A stretch of DNA of 64,000 nt, taken from positions 2,418,001 through 2,482,000 of the forward strand of contig KE546965.1 in the NCBI GenBank assembly GCA_000442125.1. The letters are read 5' to 3'. The stretch comes from Opeltia flavorubescens (taxonomy: Eukaryota; Ascomycota; Lecanoromycetes; Teloschistales; Teloschistaceae). Both the position numbers and the translations under genes were made by a program. This document shows positions 11,797 through 23,019 of the stretch, one piece after another; positions within the stretch are counted from its first letter, which is position 1, and each line of letters opens with the position of its first letter. A model generated the notes under the pieces. It had not been told where the DNA came from and did not search any database. It saw only the letters and a program-made list of their open reading frames with translations.

Positions 11797-13580
11797 ATGG
11801 CGACGGCTTTACGCTTCAGTAGACCTGTCCTGCGCTCCTCGCTCACCACATCATTCTCTCCGATCCGGTCGATTGCCTTCGACGGCGCTCGTTGCTACTC
11901 TGCCAAGACTCAGGTAATCTCTCACAGCTCCATAGGAGGCCGATCTAATCGCTCTCCACCTTAGTCCCTCAAAGATACATTCGCGGAGAAGCTCCCGGGT
12001 GAGCTCGAGAAGATCAAGAAGCTTCGAAAGTATAATCTATCTCAACAACCTTCTCAGCGGCCGGAATCTGATCGATTGATACAGAGATTATGGCTCTAAA
12101 GTCGTCGGCGAGGTCACATTGGACCAAGTGTACGGCGGCGCACGTGGTATTAAATCCCTAGTGTGGGAGGTTAGTGAACCTTGATCGATCAAAGCGGATA
12201 TATCCTTGACAAATTTTAGGGTTCGGTGCTTGATTCAGAAGAGGGAATCCGATTTCGGGGAAAGACAGTCAGTCTCCATTACCTGATGAAGATCCGGTTC
12301 AGTAAAATGCTGAAGCTTTTCCATAGATCCCAGAATGCCAGCAATTGCTCCCCAAAGCTCCTGGTGGACAAGAGCCTTTACCCGAAGGTAACATCCTTGG
12401 GCTGACCGCCTGTATATTACAGCTGAAATGGTATAGGTCTCTTCTGGCTGCTCCTCACCGGTGACGTCCCAAGCGAACAACAAGTTAGAGATCTCTCAGC
12501 TGAATGGGCGGCACGCTCCGATATTCCCAAGTTCCTCGAAGAAATCATTGACCGATGTCCCAACGATCTTCACCCAATGGCTCAATTCTCAATGGCAGTG
12601 ACAGCCCTTGAGCACGAATCATCTTTTTCGAAGGCCTACGCTAAGGGAATCAATAAGAAAGACTACTGGAGCTATACTTTTGAGGACTCAATGGATCTTA
12701 TCGCCAAACTTCCTACCATTGCCGCTCGAATCTACCAGAACGTTTTTAAGGATGGCAAGGTTGCTCCTGTACAAAAAGATAAGGACTACTCTTACAACTT
12801 CGCCAACCAGCTAGGATTTTCAGAGAACAGGGATTTCGTCGAGCTCATGCGATTATACCTCACCATCCATACCGATCACGAGGGTGGGAATGTTAGCGCA
12901 CATACTACCCACTTAGTCGGCAGTGCATTGAGTTCGCCAATGCTCTCCCTGTCTGCTGGTCTACAAGGACTGGCTGGTCCATTACACGGGCTGTAAGTAC
13001 CGCTTTAATGTTGAATGAAAGATAGGCTAATGGCGTCGAAGTGCCAACCAAGAAGTGCTCAACTGGCTACAGAAAATGAAGAGTGCCATTGGTAGCGACC
13101 TTAGCGACAAGGCGATCACGGATTACTTATGGTCAACCCTTAAGAGTGGACAAGTGGTCCCTGGCTACGGTCACGCTGTTCTTCGTAAGACGGATCCACG
13201 ATACGTCTCTCAGCGCGAATTTGCTCTCAAGCACCTTCCCGACGACCCAATGTTCAAACTGGTCAGCCAAGTCTACAAGATCGCCCCAGGTGTCTTGACA
13301 GAGCATGGCAAGACCAAGAACCCGTATCCAAATGTTGATGCTGTATGTGCTCCATACTAAAGACCCGACAATTCTAGGCTAATCTATACAGCATTCTGGT
13401 GTTCTCCTCCAGTATTACGGTCTCACTGAAGCCAGCTACTATACAGTCCTATTCGGCGTTTCCAGAGCCATTGGTGTGCTTCCGCAATTGATCATTGATC
13501 GTGCGGTCGGTGCGCCTATCGAACGACCGAAGTCTTTCAGCACAGAAGCTTGGGCGAAACTTGTGGGAGCAACTTTGTAA
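11797..13580 (+). CDS. cit1: Citrate synthase, mitochondrial
   Basis: Exons 11797-11913, 11965-12029, 12085-12169, 12220-12267, 12327-12387, 12437-12992, 13042-13342 and 13392-13580 join in phase to 473 residues, the usual length. It condenses oxaloacetate and acetyl-CoA to citrate in the matrix. The N-terminus (about 35 residues, Arg/Ser-rich, ending near RCYSAKT) is a mitochondrial presequence. Catalytic elements are visible: the His in GPLHGLANQEV, the His in [14 protein letters not shown] and the Asp in [12 protein letters not shown]. The C-terminus is WAKLVGATL, with no peroxisomal SKL-type ending, so this is the mitochondrial rather than the peroxisomal isozyme. A gene for a citrate carrier follows 625 nt downstream on the same strand. 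Confidence 0.96.
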
Positions 13581-14205
13581 GACAGGTGGGCCACTTTGTA
13601 ATCATTAGGATAATCTGCGCCAGTGTATCGGCGTCACGCCGGTGGAAGGGACCTCTTTTTCGCACTTGAATTCACATAGTAATGCGGATTTCGGTGCCCG
13701 ATATCTGACGGGTCCATTAAGTAGACGTAAGATTTGCCAGCGGAATTAGTAGGAATCAAATTTCTAAAGATGCCTCGGCTGCCACGCGAAAACAAGGATG
13801 AAGCTCAATATAGGGCTGAGCTTATCCTCGAGGAGTATGGTTGTCGGGGAGTTCAACCGCCAGACGGGCTCAACGGGATTATTGTGTAGCCTCCATCCGT
13901 ATGCCTGTTGAAACGAAAGTCAATTACCTGGAACCGGAACGGTACATTTTCTCTTAGCTTGCCAATCAATCGAGGAAAATCGTGCAATTGCAACGCATGT
14001 GCTATTCTAATCATCATTACCCGGAAACGTAAGCTCCGAGCACCGTTCGAGATCTCCAGTGCAGGGCCCCAGGGTACATCGTTATCTCCCTCTACCAGCA
14101 ACAGCCATTACACGGATTTCTTCAGAAGGGCTGTCAAAATCAGATTAGCGACGAAGCTTCCCTTCTGCCTTGGTCAGGCTTTCCTAGGAAAATTATTTCC
14201 TCGTC
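13581..14205. other. Intergenic region between cit1 and yhm2
   Basis: This is the 3' flank of cit1 and the promoter of the carrier gene. No gene seen; a 39-codon ORF at 13770 is not convincing. Confidence 0.6.
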
Positions 14206-15514
14206 ATGGCTGCAGCGGCTCCCCTGGGCGGTGTTCAGCCCAAAAAACTTGAGAAGAAGCCTATCAAGTTTAGCAATCTGCTTCGTAAGGGAAATGTTTT
14301 CTTCAAATTTGGGACGATCTGACATGGCTGGTTTGCAGTGGGTGCAGGATTAAATATGTTTGAGTATGTTTCTCCTTCCCAGTGATAAGGACTGCGTTTA
14401 CTAATCTGGATACCCAGGGTCACGACACTCGGTCAGGTATGATGTTCAACTGTGGAATGACTCTTGGAAGAGAAATCAATTGCTGACGGTGGTGGGCAGC
14501 CTCTTGAGGTCATTAAAACCACAATGGCGGCCAATCGAACGGACACATTCGCCAGTGCCCTTTCGAGGATATGGGCTCGTGGAGGTGTGACAGGCTGTCA
14601 GTCTATCCCTCTTCCTCTTCCCATGGGAAAGCCCTACAAATATCTCTATACTGTTTCTCTTCATGCCTTTCTCTGAATTGCGGGGTCCAAGCAAGCTAAC
14701 ATTCTCCTCCCCGTCGCGTGACTAGACTACCAAGGTCTCATCCCCTGGGCTTGGATCGAAGCTTCCAGCAAAGGCGCCGTTCTCCTCTTCGTCGCCTCAG
14801 AAGCAGAATACTACGCCAAATCCTTCGGCGCTAGCGATTTTATCGGTGGTATCTCCGGTGGCATGGTCGGCGGAGTGGCACAAGCATATGCTACAATGGG
14901 TTTCTGCACGTGCATGAAGACGGTCGAGATCACGAAACACAAGATCGCAGCAGCGGGCGTCAAGCCCCCAAGCACATTCACAACCTTCATGGATATCTAC
15001 CGGAAAGAGGGTATCCGAGGTATCAACAAAGGTGTCAACGCAGTAGCTATCCGACAGACGACGAATTGGGGAAGTCGGTTCGGACTCTCAAGATTAGCAG
15101 AGTCGGGAATAAGGAGGGTCACGGGGAAAGAGGAGGGTCAGAGATTGGGCGGATTAGAGAAGGTGCTGGCGAGTGGTTTGGGAGGCGGGTTGAGTGCTTG
15201 GAATCAGCCCATTGAGGTCATTAGGGTGGAGATGCAGAGCAAGAAGGAAGACCCGAATCGGCCGAAGAAGATGACCGTGGCGAATACGGCGAAGTATATC
15301 TATCAGAGTAATGGGCTCAAGGGATTGTACCGTGGGGTGACGCCGAGAATTGGGCTGGGAGTGTGGCAGACGATTTGTATGGTCGCGTTGGGGGATATGT
15401 AAGTACTCTACCGTTCTAGGAATTCAAATACGGAGGCTAACGATCTGCTTGCTATATAGGGCGAAGGAGGCAGTGGAGAGATTGACGGGCGATGTGGTAA
15501 CGGCGAAGCATTGA
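14206..15514 (+). CDS. yhm2: Mitochondrial carrier, Yhm2-type citrate/2-oxoglutarate antiporter
   Basis: Exons 14206-14284, 14339-14363, 14418-14436, 14500-14596, 14726-15398 and 15460-15514 give 315 residues. The early exons are very small (25 and 19 nt), but phase and sequence ([14 protein letters not shown]) fit. Three carrier repeats are visible: PLEVIK in repeat 1, the altered CMKTVEITK in repeat 2, which I recall as typical of Yhm2, and PIEVIR in repeat 3. Yhm2 of yeast exchanges citrate for 2-oxoglutarate across the inner membrane and supports cytosolic NADPH. Position directly downstream of citrate synthase on the same strand fits a shared role in citrate supply. Subfamily assignment rests on remembered sequence and is fairly firm. 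Confidence 0.9.
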
Positions 15515-15877
15515 GTGCCTCCCTGAGGTCACAGAGATATTTACCGTTGTTCGTTCGAAGTGGCTCCAGCCAGTTTCAGGCTACGAGCTTGAGCTCGACA
15601 GAGTGTCTGCATACTTTTGGAGCTGTTCTCTTTATTTAACATAGAATTTGCCTCCATGGCAGTCCAGGTGTATTCATAGGAACAAATTCAATACCATCTT
15701 CTGACCACTTTAATTTGAATGGACTACCTGCTACTGCGCTATCCTAAGTTTGATGGGAACATTGGCCTTTCGGTGCATTTCTAAGGCACGAAGAACCCAT
15801 TTATGGTTCACATATCGTCATGACGAACAGCATCACTCATTCCTCATGCAAGTTCAACGCTCCCCCTAGGATCATAC
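15515..15877. other. Convergent intergenic region
   Basis: This is the 3' flanks of yhm2 and the XRCC4-like gene. Nothing further seen. Confidence 0.6.
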
Positions 15878-17081
15878 TCATAATTCGTCATCCGTTTCAT
15901 CATCGTCGGCCATCTTTGTGTCCTGCTCCGTGTCTTTGGTGCCCGTTGTCTGCTTCCCAATGATCTTATCCTTCATGAATGGCAACTCCCTCCTCGGAGG
16001 CAGTTCGATATTCTTATCCTCGCCGACTGCACCACTTTTACCCACACCCCCATTGACCTTCACAATCTCTGTAACTTTGCCCTTCGCGGCCGGTGCTGCT
16101 GGCACAGCGTCTAGATCTGCACTGTCGACTTCATCGTCCGTCTCATCAAGATCCGAATGTTGAGGCGTAACTTGTTCCGAATCCGGTTGCTCTTCCTCGC
16201 GCTCCTCAGTCTTCGCAGCGTGGTCCTCGAATCCGTCTTCTTCGTCATCCGATGCCAAAGCAGGTGCCGAGGCTTTTCTTTTACCGCCACGCGAGGCTTT
16301 GGGACTTCTTGGCGCGGATGTTCGACGTGAATTCTGCACCTCTTTCAGTGTTGTGGGATCAACCCGTGCAGCGGCGAGTAAACGTTGCTGATCTCGAATC
16401 TTGGCTTTCTTCTCGTTGAGTAAGACTGCGCATTTGTGTAATAAGGTTTCTTCGTGCTCTTTTTTGGCTTGGATGAGATCTTCGAGTTGTTGGTTTAGTT
16501 GTTTGACTGCTTGTGTGGACTCAGCGAGTTTCCTTTGGAGATCATGAGCCTCGGACTGGAATGCATCGGCTCGAATAATGGCGGTGTGAGCCCAGTCAAG
16601 GGTGTTGATCTCGGCGTTGGGGTCTTGCGAGAGGGAGATTTCGCTGAGCTTCTGGTGGATGCCGGAGATGGATTTACGGAAAGTAATGGTGAGTTTTACA
16701 TCGGCGACGGAAGCGACGAGTTCAAGGTCTTTGACGGGATCTTCGGCTTCGGGGTCCTCATTGTCAGTCTTGCTGCGCTCTTGCAACAGAGTCGAACGAA
16801 GAAGTTGTTCCCATTGTGGTTCGGTGAGGTGGTTACTTTTGGCTCGATATTTGGAGATGCGTGAATGCTTTACTGTCCTTAATCAGTCAGCATGAACATA
16901 TACGAAGAAATTTTGGGTGGTGAGAGAAGTCGAGCTTACAGGATTTGACGTATGGCTCTGTCCCTTCTGTTGCGAGCAATCTAAGGTCAAGAGGATTGGA
17001 GCCATTAGACGACGTATTTAGAAGGATATAGTCGCCGGGACTATCAGTACGTGGAAGGCGTAAGACATGCTCTGGAGCCAT
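15878..17081 (-). CDS. XRCC4/Lif1-family DNA repair protein
   Basis: Minus-strand exons 17081-16940 and 16872-15878 give 378 residues. The N-terminal head (about 1-115) reads VLRLPRTD, LLATEGTEPYVKS and HSRISKYRAK, as in fungal XRCC4 homologues. A coiled coil follows (about 120-210, FQSEAHDLQRKLAESTQ onward), then an acidic, disordered tail with basic patches (RGGKRKASAP) suited to nuclear import. XRCC4/Lif1 dimerises and holds DNA ligase IV for non-homologous end joining. The family is fast-evolving, so the assignment depends on the head motif plus the head/coiled-coil/tail order. The upstream neighbour (17793 onward) is divergent. Confidence 0.8.
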
Positions 17082-17792
17082 TGTGAATGAGGAACTACAG
17101 CTGAGCAAGATAAGGTATTTGTAGTCCTACTTTGAAAGTCATGGATCTACTGTTGCCTGTGTACAACTTGGATAGGCATCGAGCGTGCGAGCGTTGAGAT
17201 GACGCGACAATTGCTTGGCGGTCAATACGCGCTTACTCGTTTGGGGTTCGCTTGGGTGGGCCAAAAGGAGGCCGGTTGGTCGGCCGCTGCTTCCCCCAGC
17301 CCCGTCCCCCGTTTGACGATCCCCAATCTCGCCAATTCTTTATCCATCGACAACAAACCCGACACCAGCTGGAGTTGCTTCAAGCTGTGTAGCTACTCTC
17401 CGCGTAGCTGCCCGCAGCTATTTGCTGCATTTTTTGCCTGACTTTGGTGGTGATGGTATTGTCTTAGAGACAGCTGTCCGTTTCAGGTCCCGACACGACA
17501 TCGACTCACCTCACATTTCATCACCCAGGCAGACGGAAATCGACCATATGCATATTTCAAACAACGTCGAGCTAGCTGCTTCACCAATTGCGACTTCATA
17601 ATGTCACATACACAATTTTGAAGACTGAGAACATTTCCGAGCCCTCCAACAACGCGCTCTTTGGCAAAATCGCCAACCTGCTCTTTTACGCTTTACATCC
17701 AAGTTTCACTTACTGGTCCTTCCAGCTTCGGATATCTGCACACCTTGAGAGTTATTAATCTTCCTTTACAACACAGCAACATCATTGCGAGC
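17082..17792. other. Divergent promoter region
   Basis: It lies between the XRCC4-like gene and the Byr4-like gene. The reading frame of the latter stays open upstream to 17661, but that extension looks like leader sequence. C-rich and T-rich tracts near 17290-17420. No separate gene seen. Confidence 0.55.
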
Positions 17793-20700
17793 ATGGAGCC
17801 ATTGACGTTGAAACCACGGCAGCCCGTACAAGACGAGATTGAGTGTTGGGATGACGATGGGGATCTGCAAGGCATCGAAAACTTCCAACTTCGCAATGTT
17901 TCTACAACCACAATTGGTTCCGCCGGAACCTCTTTTCATCGCGAATCCATTTCGTCACGTATGTCCACCAAGTCAGATCGAGATTCTACGGGTGGAGGCG
18001 ACGACGACTGGCAGGTATTGTTACCCACTGACGATGAGGCTCCAACAATCGATGCTATCGCCTCTGCTAAGACGGCCGGCATTCCTATACCGGCAAATGT
18101 TCCGACTTCAGCTTTGCTCGGAGGCACTATCAAACGGCTCGGCGGACGTAAGCTCAAAAAAGCCTTTGACGATTGGGATGAAGATCTGGAACTACCAAAA
18201 CCGGGTGAGGGAGGTCTTAAGTTGAAAAAGAATGAAGCCAAGGACTTTCCAGATGCCCTGAGGCAGTTCAGCGGCGAGTTTACCAAGCCTATCCCTCCTT
18301 CCAATCCCAAAACTGGCATGACTTTTATGGAACGAATGCAGTCGGCCCGAAAGGAAAAGCCAGTGCTTCCAGCCCTGGAAAAATTTGTTGATGAAGACGA
18401 TGATTTCTTCGGCGACGTTCCTACTATCAAAGTCGCTAAGAACCGCTCACCGCACAAGCCTGTCAATTTCGAACCTCCAAAAACTAAAGGCACGAAAGAT
18501 TTGGAGAACATTGAAGATGATCTGGAATTCCCAGCTGATGGTGAGCCCTTAAGACTTTCGATTCGGAAGGACGGTCCTAAGACTCCCGCTTCTCAACATG
18601 ATGACATTGATATGGAATGGGCAGAAGGTAGTTTAGGCACTAGATTTGGCGGGACTCGCAGGGATGGGAGGTCCAATCCGAGCTCGTCAATATCCGCCCT
18701 CAGTCCAAGTACTTCAAGTTGCCTTACTGGCGAAAGCGAAGATGAAGGGCTGGATGGCTTGGTTCTTCCCGAGGGTCCTCTCAAATTTGACGAAGTGTTG
18801 AAAAAGCGGCTGGAAAACGCCTCGCCGGATTCATCCCAATCAGCTTCAGAGAAACCAGCCGAGAGGTCTGCATCAGCCAAGGAGGATTTCTTCACTGGCA
18901 TTGAGCTTGGTGACGGCGATGTCTTCGACTCAGGCAAACTTACGCTAAATCGAAATATCAAACACAAAACAACTAGGCAGTCGAGTCCCAAACGGCCAGC
19001 GACCACGTTGACGTTTACGAACAAAGCTTCGGCAGGCCACACAAAGATACCGCAGCCACAGAAACATGAGCGGGTTAAGGCCCGGTTGGAGCCCGTGTCT
19101 GAGAGTGGAGGACCAATTGCGTCCAGGTCCACGAGATCACAGTCACGAATAGGACATGCAGCCCATTCATCTCTGACAAATATTCCCACTCCTTCCACCC
19201 CTTCATCTCATGCACCTACACCATCCACCCCGAGCCGGCGAGGGCTTTCAAGTAAGCCATCCCAAGAAGGCCTTAGGAATGCGCCGACTACCAGCGCTGC
19301 ACAGTATTTGAAGGCTAAACGATCAATGCCTGTCGTGTTGAACCAGGCATCGCCAGCAAGAACACAAGCAACTCATCAACGCCCTCCTTCTCGTGGCGAC
19401 TATGGAAATCGTCCAGGGTTACCACCACGACCGAAGACTCCGGTCGATCGAGCAGAATCAAGCCTGGCGAATGCTCGAAAGCCCCCGATACCTTTTCTAC
19501 CCGCTGGAACATCCTCTGCGCAATCCCATCATATCAGCATCAAATCTTCAAGAAATTTTCATCGACCAACTTCCTCGGACTCAAATGAGAATCAACCTCT
19601 GAACCGTCCTTTGTCTCGTCTTTCCAATACGCATTTCCGACCGACCACTCCGACTGGCCGTCGAGACATCGCTCCAGAGTCCCTGACCCGAGAGGCAGCA
19701 TCTAAGCGCACCGTGACCAAGCCCATTCGCCGACGAGCATTTGGCGATGGTACCGAGCTGGAAGTGTTCGATGACTTGCCAACGTCTGCTACCGCCGAGT
19801 CGAAATTTGTAAGACAGCCGATTGCTCGAGGCGCACCGAAGTCTATACAGATGCGAAGCAAACTTGGGCCATCCTATCTCCATCCCACTACATCTGCCAT
19901 CGTTGAGCTACCTCCTTCAACACCGCAGACACCACTTAGTCCTCCGAAGCAAGACTTCACCCCACGGTTTGCTCGTGACACCAATGCATCACGAATGGCT
20001 CGTGAGCAGCGCATTGGGTCGGTTAATGCTACGCTTCATGCAACCCCAAGTCTTCCAACTGTTCGCGAGAGTGGTCCTTTGACGAATCTGAGCACCAACT
20101 TCAGGACTCAACTTTCCAGCAGGTCGGCTGCATCACCTAGCGTTGCCCGCGTCAAGCGTGGTAAAGGTCCACCTCAAAAGCCACAACTGATCAAACAAAT
20201 CGGTGATGCTGGAAGCAATCCGAAGACTTTAAAGGGAATGCAATGGAACCCTACTCTCTTCAGATGGGAGGGCAACGAAAATGCTTTGGTGCCTTTTGAC
20301 GTTCCTCTACCACCGCCGCAATCTCCCAAGGCCGGCGGTTCCGGGGCAAAGCCTGCTCCTGCACTCATTGCTAATGTCGGTGCTACGAAAGGCGTTCAGG
20401 TTGTCGGAGGCATGGTCTTTGATCCCCAGCGAATGTGCTGGCTCAAAATGGGCCCATCGCAGCAGACAGGCGGGACCTCGAACCCAAAGTCCCCAGACAC
20501 GATCGATGAGGACGATGATCCGTTCGCTGGCTTAGACGATCTAGAGGATACAAAGGACCGAAAGAGTGTGGGTGGCCTTGGTATTGATGATGGAGGCGCA
20601 AGTAAAGCTCTTGCAGATGAGGAGTGGCCTGTTGGTGAGGAGTTTGATGTCGGTCCTGAGTTCGTCAAAAGGCAGCGGACAGAGGAGGAGAAGTGGAGAA

Positions 20701-20801
20701 GGAAGGTGGAAGGGTGGGTCGGCAAAGGAGTAAGAGAGCAAGCGGGCGATGATTGGAAATGGGCTCTCAGAGGCCATGTTGAGAAGTTGGCTGCGCTTTG
20801 A
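17793..20801 (+). CDS. byr4: Byr4/Bfa1-type cytokinesis (mitotic exit) regulator
   Basis: A single exon encodes 1,002 residues from the ATG at 17793 (MEPLTLKPRQPV). An in-frame extension to 17661 is possible but its composition is leader-like. Motifs include the N-terminal EIECWDDDGDLQG, paired FDDWDEDLELP-type acidic blocks (about residue 125), a long Ser/Pro/Thr-rich disordered middle, and the C-terminal block LKGMQWNPTLFRWEGNEN (about 815) with GGMVFDPQRMCWLKM (about 880). These are hallmarks of Byr4 of fission yeast and Bfa1 relatives, which with Bub2/Cdc16 form the two-part GAP for the Spg1/Tem1 GTPase at spindle poles, restraining septation. The many SP/TP sites fit regulation by mitotic kinases. 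Confidence 0.87.
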   Translation: MEPLTLKPRQPVQDEIECWDDDGDLQGIENFQLRNVSTTTIGSAGTSFHRESISSRMSTKSDRDSTGGGDDDWQVLLPTDDEAPTIDAIASAKTAGIPIPANVPTSALLGGTIKRLGGRKLKKAFDDWDEDLELPKPGEGGLKLKKNEAKDFPDALRQFSGEFTKPIPPSNPKTGMTFMERMQSARKEKPVLPALEKFVDEDDDFFGDVPTIKVAKNRSPHKPVNFEPPKTKGTKDLENIEDDLEFPADGEPLRLSIRKDGPKTPASQHDDIDMEWAEGSLGTRFGGTRRDGRSNPSSSISALSPSTSSCLTGESEDEGLDGLVLPEGPLKFDEVLKKRLENASPDSSQSASEKPAERSASAKEDFFTGIELGDGDVFDSGKLTLNRNIKHKTTRQSSPKRPATTLTFTNKASAGHTKIPQPQKHERVKARLEPVSESGGPIASRSTRSQSRIGHAAHSSLTNIPTPSTPSSHAPTPSTPSRRGLSSKPSQEGLRNAPTTSAAQYLKAKRSMPVVLNQASPARTQATHQRPPSRGDYGNRPGLPPRPKTPVDRAESSLANARKPPIPFLPAGTSSAQSHHISIKSSRNFHRPTSSDSNENQPLNRPLSRLSNTHFRPTTPTGRRDIAPESLTREAASKRTVTKPIRRRAFGDGTELEVFDDLPTSATAESKFVRQPIARGAPKSIQMRSKLGPSYLHPTTSAIVELPPSTPQTPLSPPKQDFTPRFARDTNASRMAREQRIGSVNATLHATPSLPTVRESGPLTNLSTNFRTQLSSRSAASPSVARVKRGKGPPQKPQLIKQIGDAGSNPKTLKGMQWNPTLFRWEGNENALVPFDVPLPPPQSPKAGGSGAKPAPALIANVGATKGVQVVGGMVFDPQRMCWLKMGPSQQTGGTSNPKSPDTIDEDDDPFAGLDDLEDTKDRKSVGGLGIDDGGASKALADEEWPVGEEFDVGPEFVKRQRTEEEKWRRKVEGWVGKGVREQAGDDWKWALRGHVEKLAAL

Positions 20802-21328
20802 AGGTTCATGGTACTATGCGACTACGATGGATAACGACGTCTTATGACAAAGCGAAGGTGTTCCCCGTGTATTGTATGTTGTGGATAAAAGCGAGATTAT
20901 GCATAGATTCTTCAGGATAGCTAGGTTTATTCGCTTCGAGACGAAAGACAATCTTTATAGCTTTTGCAGTAAAAATGAGACTTTCAAGTTGCTGGTCGAA
21001 GTAACTTTCGTGCCCTATATTATCTACAGATCTGGTTCATTATTTACATGGCCTGAAAGTAATCCACTGGTAGACTTCTTTCGTCAATATCTGAGATGTC
21101 AGTCTGGTCTTGATTCCGTCTACTGCTGCAAATTATCAGCCAGCAGCTTTCAACGTCTTAAGGACATGGACCCTAGCAAAGGTCTGTTCAACTTTTCGTC
21201 CCAGTTTTCCACCGTTAAATAGACGGATTTTTAGATTTCTCTATTTCTTTTTGGATAAGGTTCTTTTTGAATCGAAATGATTGGAATCTGCTTTTCTCCT
21301 TTAACCTTTTATTATAATATTCTCAGCT
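20802..21328. other. Intergenic region
   Basis: This is the 3' flank of the Byr4-like gene and the promoter of the archaemetzincin. A 116-codon plus-strand ORF at 20872-21222 has no recognisable pattern and is not called. The last 100 nt are T-rich. Confidence 0.55.
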
Positions 21329-22708
21329 ATGTCTGCTCAGAACAAAGGAGAGAATCCTAGAGGTTGTCAACACGCCGAGCTGGTTGTGAAGTCTTCTCCA
21401 CATGCCGCAGAGATTGGCTTCCGACCACAAGTTCACAAAAGCACAGCGAGCAATTCAAGAAAGCGGAGAAGAGGCCAGGCTGGCGATACGACTACTCAAA
21501 CATTGTTTCCGGCACCGTTGGTCTTACCGGGTGACGATCTGGCTCTTGATCCCGAGTATCCTCCCCAGAGTGTGCGTTCATGGCAAAGAGATAAAGATCG
21601 AAATATTGTGACGCCAGAAAGAAAGGTCATCTATGTCGCAGCACCACCAAGATCTGATCCAGATGTCGACTTTGTGGACTCGTGGATACATCCTAAAGTC
21701 CCTGAACACACAGAGCAATTTACCCTAGGTGGAGGCAAAGATCTAAAAACATCCTCACCAAAGGTCAACGACATCATTGACTACCTCTCCGCTTTCTACC
21801 ACCCTCTGCCCGTCAAACCGCTTCCTTCGCCCCTAACGTTTGCAGCTTGGGAGTCCGCATCCCCAGCACCCAAGCATCTGTCCACATCCCGCCATTCGAA
21901 AAAAGCTCGCAAGCCACAGCCTTCGTGCATCGCTCTGCGTACCTCTACCGAACTCATCCGCATCCGAGCCCGCTCGTCGCCTGGCTCTCCCTTCTCCGCC
22001 CAGCTAAATCTTGACGACCTGCTTGATGTAGCCATCAGCATACTCCCTTCCGACGCTTACGCCCTCCTTCTCCTAGTCTCCCACGACCTCTACGAATCTG
22101 AAGATGACGTCTTCGTCTGTGGTCGTGCGTACGGAGGCAGCCGTGTTGCTGTCGTTTCTAGCGCACTGTATGACCCGGAGCTTGATGAAGCGCACCAGGT
22201 TGATCGTACGCACGCGTGGCCCGCAAGTCATTGTAAGGAGTTTGTAGAGGCGTGTTGTGCGACGACAGTACCAGTGTCCTCAAAGCCCAAAAAGTCAAAT
22301 GAGAAAGGTAAAGCACCTTCTTCCTCCATCCTTGTACCTACAACTAGCTGTGCTTCTCATACTCCGTCCACCCCGCTCCACCTCGCCCTCCAAAAACACA
22401 CCACCAGTCCTGCTTCCCTGTCTCTCCTCTATCTTATCCGTCTCTGCCTAACCTCCGCTCACGAACTCGGCCACTGCTTCGGTCTCGATCACTGCGTCTA
22501 CTACGCCTGCTGTATGCAGGGCAGTGCCTCGCTAGCGGAAGATGCGCGGCAACCACCATATTTGTGCCCTGTGTGTGAGGAAAAGGTTCTGCTGGCTACT
22601 GGAGCGGATGGGAAGGAGAGGATGAGGAAGCTGAAGGATTTGTGCGATAGCTGGGGATGGGGGAGTTTAGAAGGCTGGTATGAGGGGATGTTGGCGTTGG
22701 AGGGTTGA
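21329..22708 (+). CDS. Archaemetzincin-type zinc metallopeptidase
   Basis: A single exon encodes 459 residues. The diagnostic metal site lies near residue 378: HELGHCFGLDHC, then four residues, CCM, and about 16 residues later LCPVCEEKV. This matches the archaemetzincin pattern of an HExxH zinc site followed by four more cysteines, thought to bind a second zinc. The N-terminal 50 residues are basic (NSRKRRRGQ), a possible nuclear signal; there is no signal peptide. A Ser/Thr/Pro-rich stretch (about 305-345) sits before the catalytic helix. Archaemetzincins are aminopeptidase-like enzymes of unclear physiological role. Assignment by motif is firm; substrate unknown. Confidence 0.92.
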   Translation: MSAQNKGENPRGCQHAELVVKSSPHAAEIGFRPQVHKSTASNSRKRRRGQAGDTTTQTLFPAPLVLPGDDLALDPEYPPQSVRSWQRDKDRNIVTPERKVIYVAAPPRSDPDVDFVDSWIHPKVPEHTEQFTLGGGKDLKTSSPKVNDIIDYLSAFYHPLPVKPLPSPLTFAAWESASPAPKHLSTSRHSKKARKPQPSCIALRTSTELIRIRARSSPGSPFSAQLNLDDLLDVAISILPSDAYALLLLVSHDLYESEDDVFVCGRAYGGSRVAVVSSALYDPELDEAHQVDRTHAWPASHCKEFVEACCATTVPVSSKPKKSNEKGKAPSSSILVPTTSCASHTPSTPLHLALQKHTTSPASLSLLYLIRLCLTSAHELGHCFGLDHCVYYACCMQGSASLAEDARQPPYLCPVCEEKVLLATGADGKERMRKLKDLCDSWGWGSLEGWYEGMLALEG

Positions 22709-22731
22709 GTACTTGAGAAGGCTTTTACTTC

Positions 22732-22782
22732 GGAGGCGGAGGCGGAGGCGGAGGAGGAGGAGGAGGAGGAGGAGGAGGAAGA
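22732..22782 (+). repeat. GGAGGC/GGA microsatellite
   Basis: About 50 bp of GGAGGC units running into pure GGA triplets, 24 bp after the archaemetzincin stop. Confidence 0.9.
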
Positions 22783-23019
22783 GAGATTGAGGTCTTTATA
22801 TGTAGGTGACGAATGAGGAAGTCTAGAAGGGTAGTTTTAGGGAATTTTTGGAACATCTGGGTTCAGTGATACTCATCTATGAAGTGCAACGCCATTTTCA
22901 CCTCAGTGGTGTGGATGTGACATAGCATCACATGATCACATTGAAGATAAAAGTTATAAGATGAGAACTTCATGCTGCTGCACTCTATAATGCAAGATAT
23001 TCGTTCTTTGATCGCGATC

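Noticed and set aside
17936-19198. Long minus-strand ORFs (191 and 201 codons)
   Set aside because: Antisense shadows of the Ser-rich Byr4-like exon; codon bias of the plus-strand gene explains them.
20872-21222. 116-codon plus-strand ORF between the Byr4-like and archaemetzincin genes
   Set aside because: No start context, domain or splice support; composition looks random.
22732-22782. GGA tract as a coding extension of the archaemetzincin
   Set aside because: It lies after the stop codon and is a simple microsatellite.
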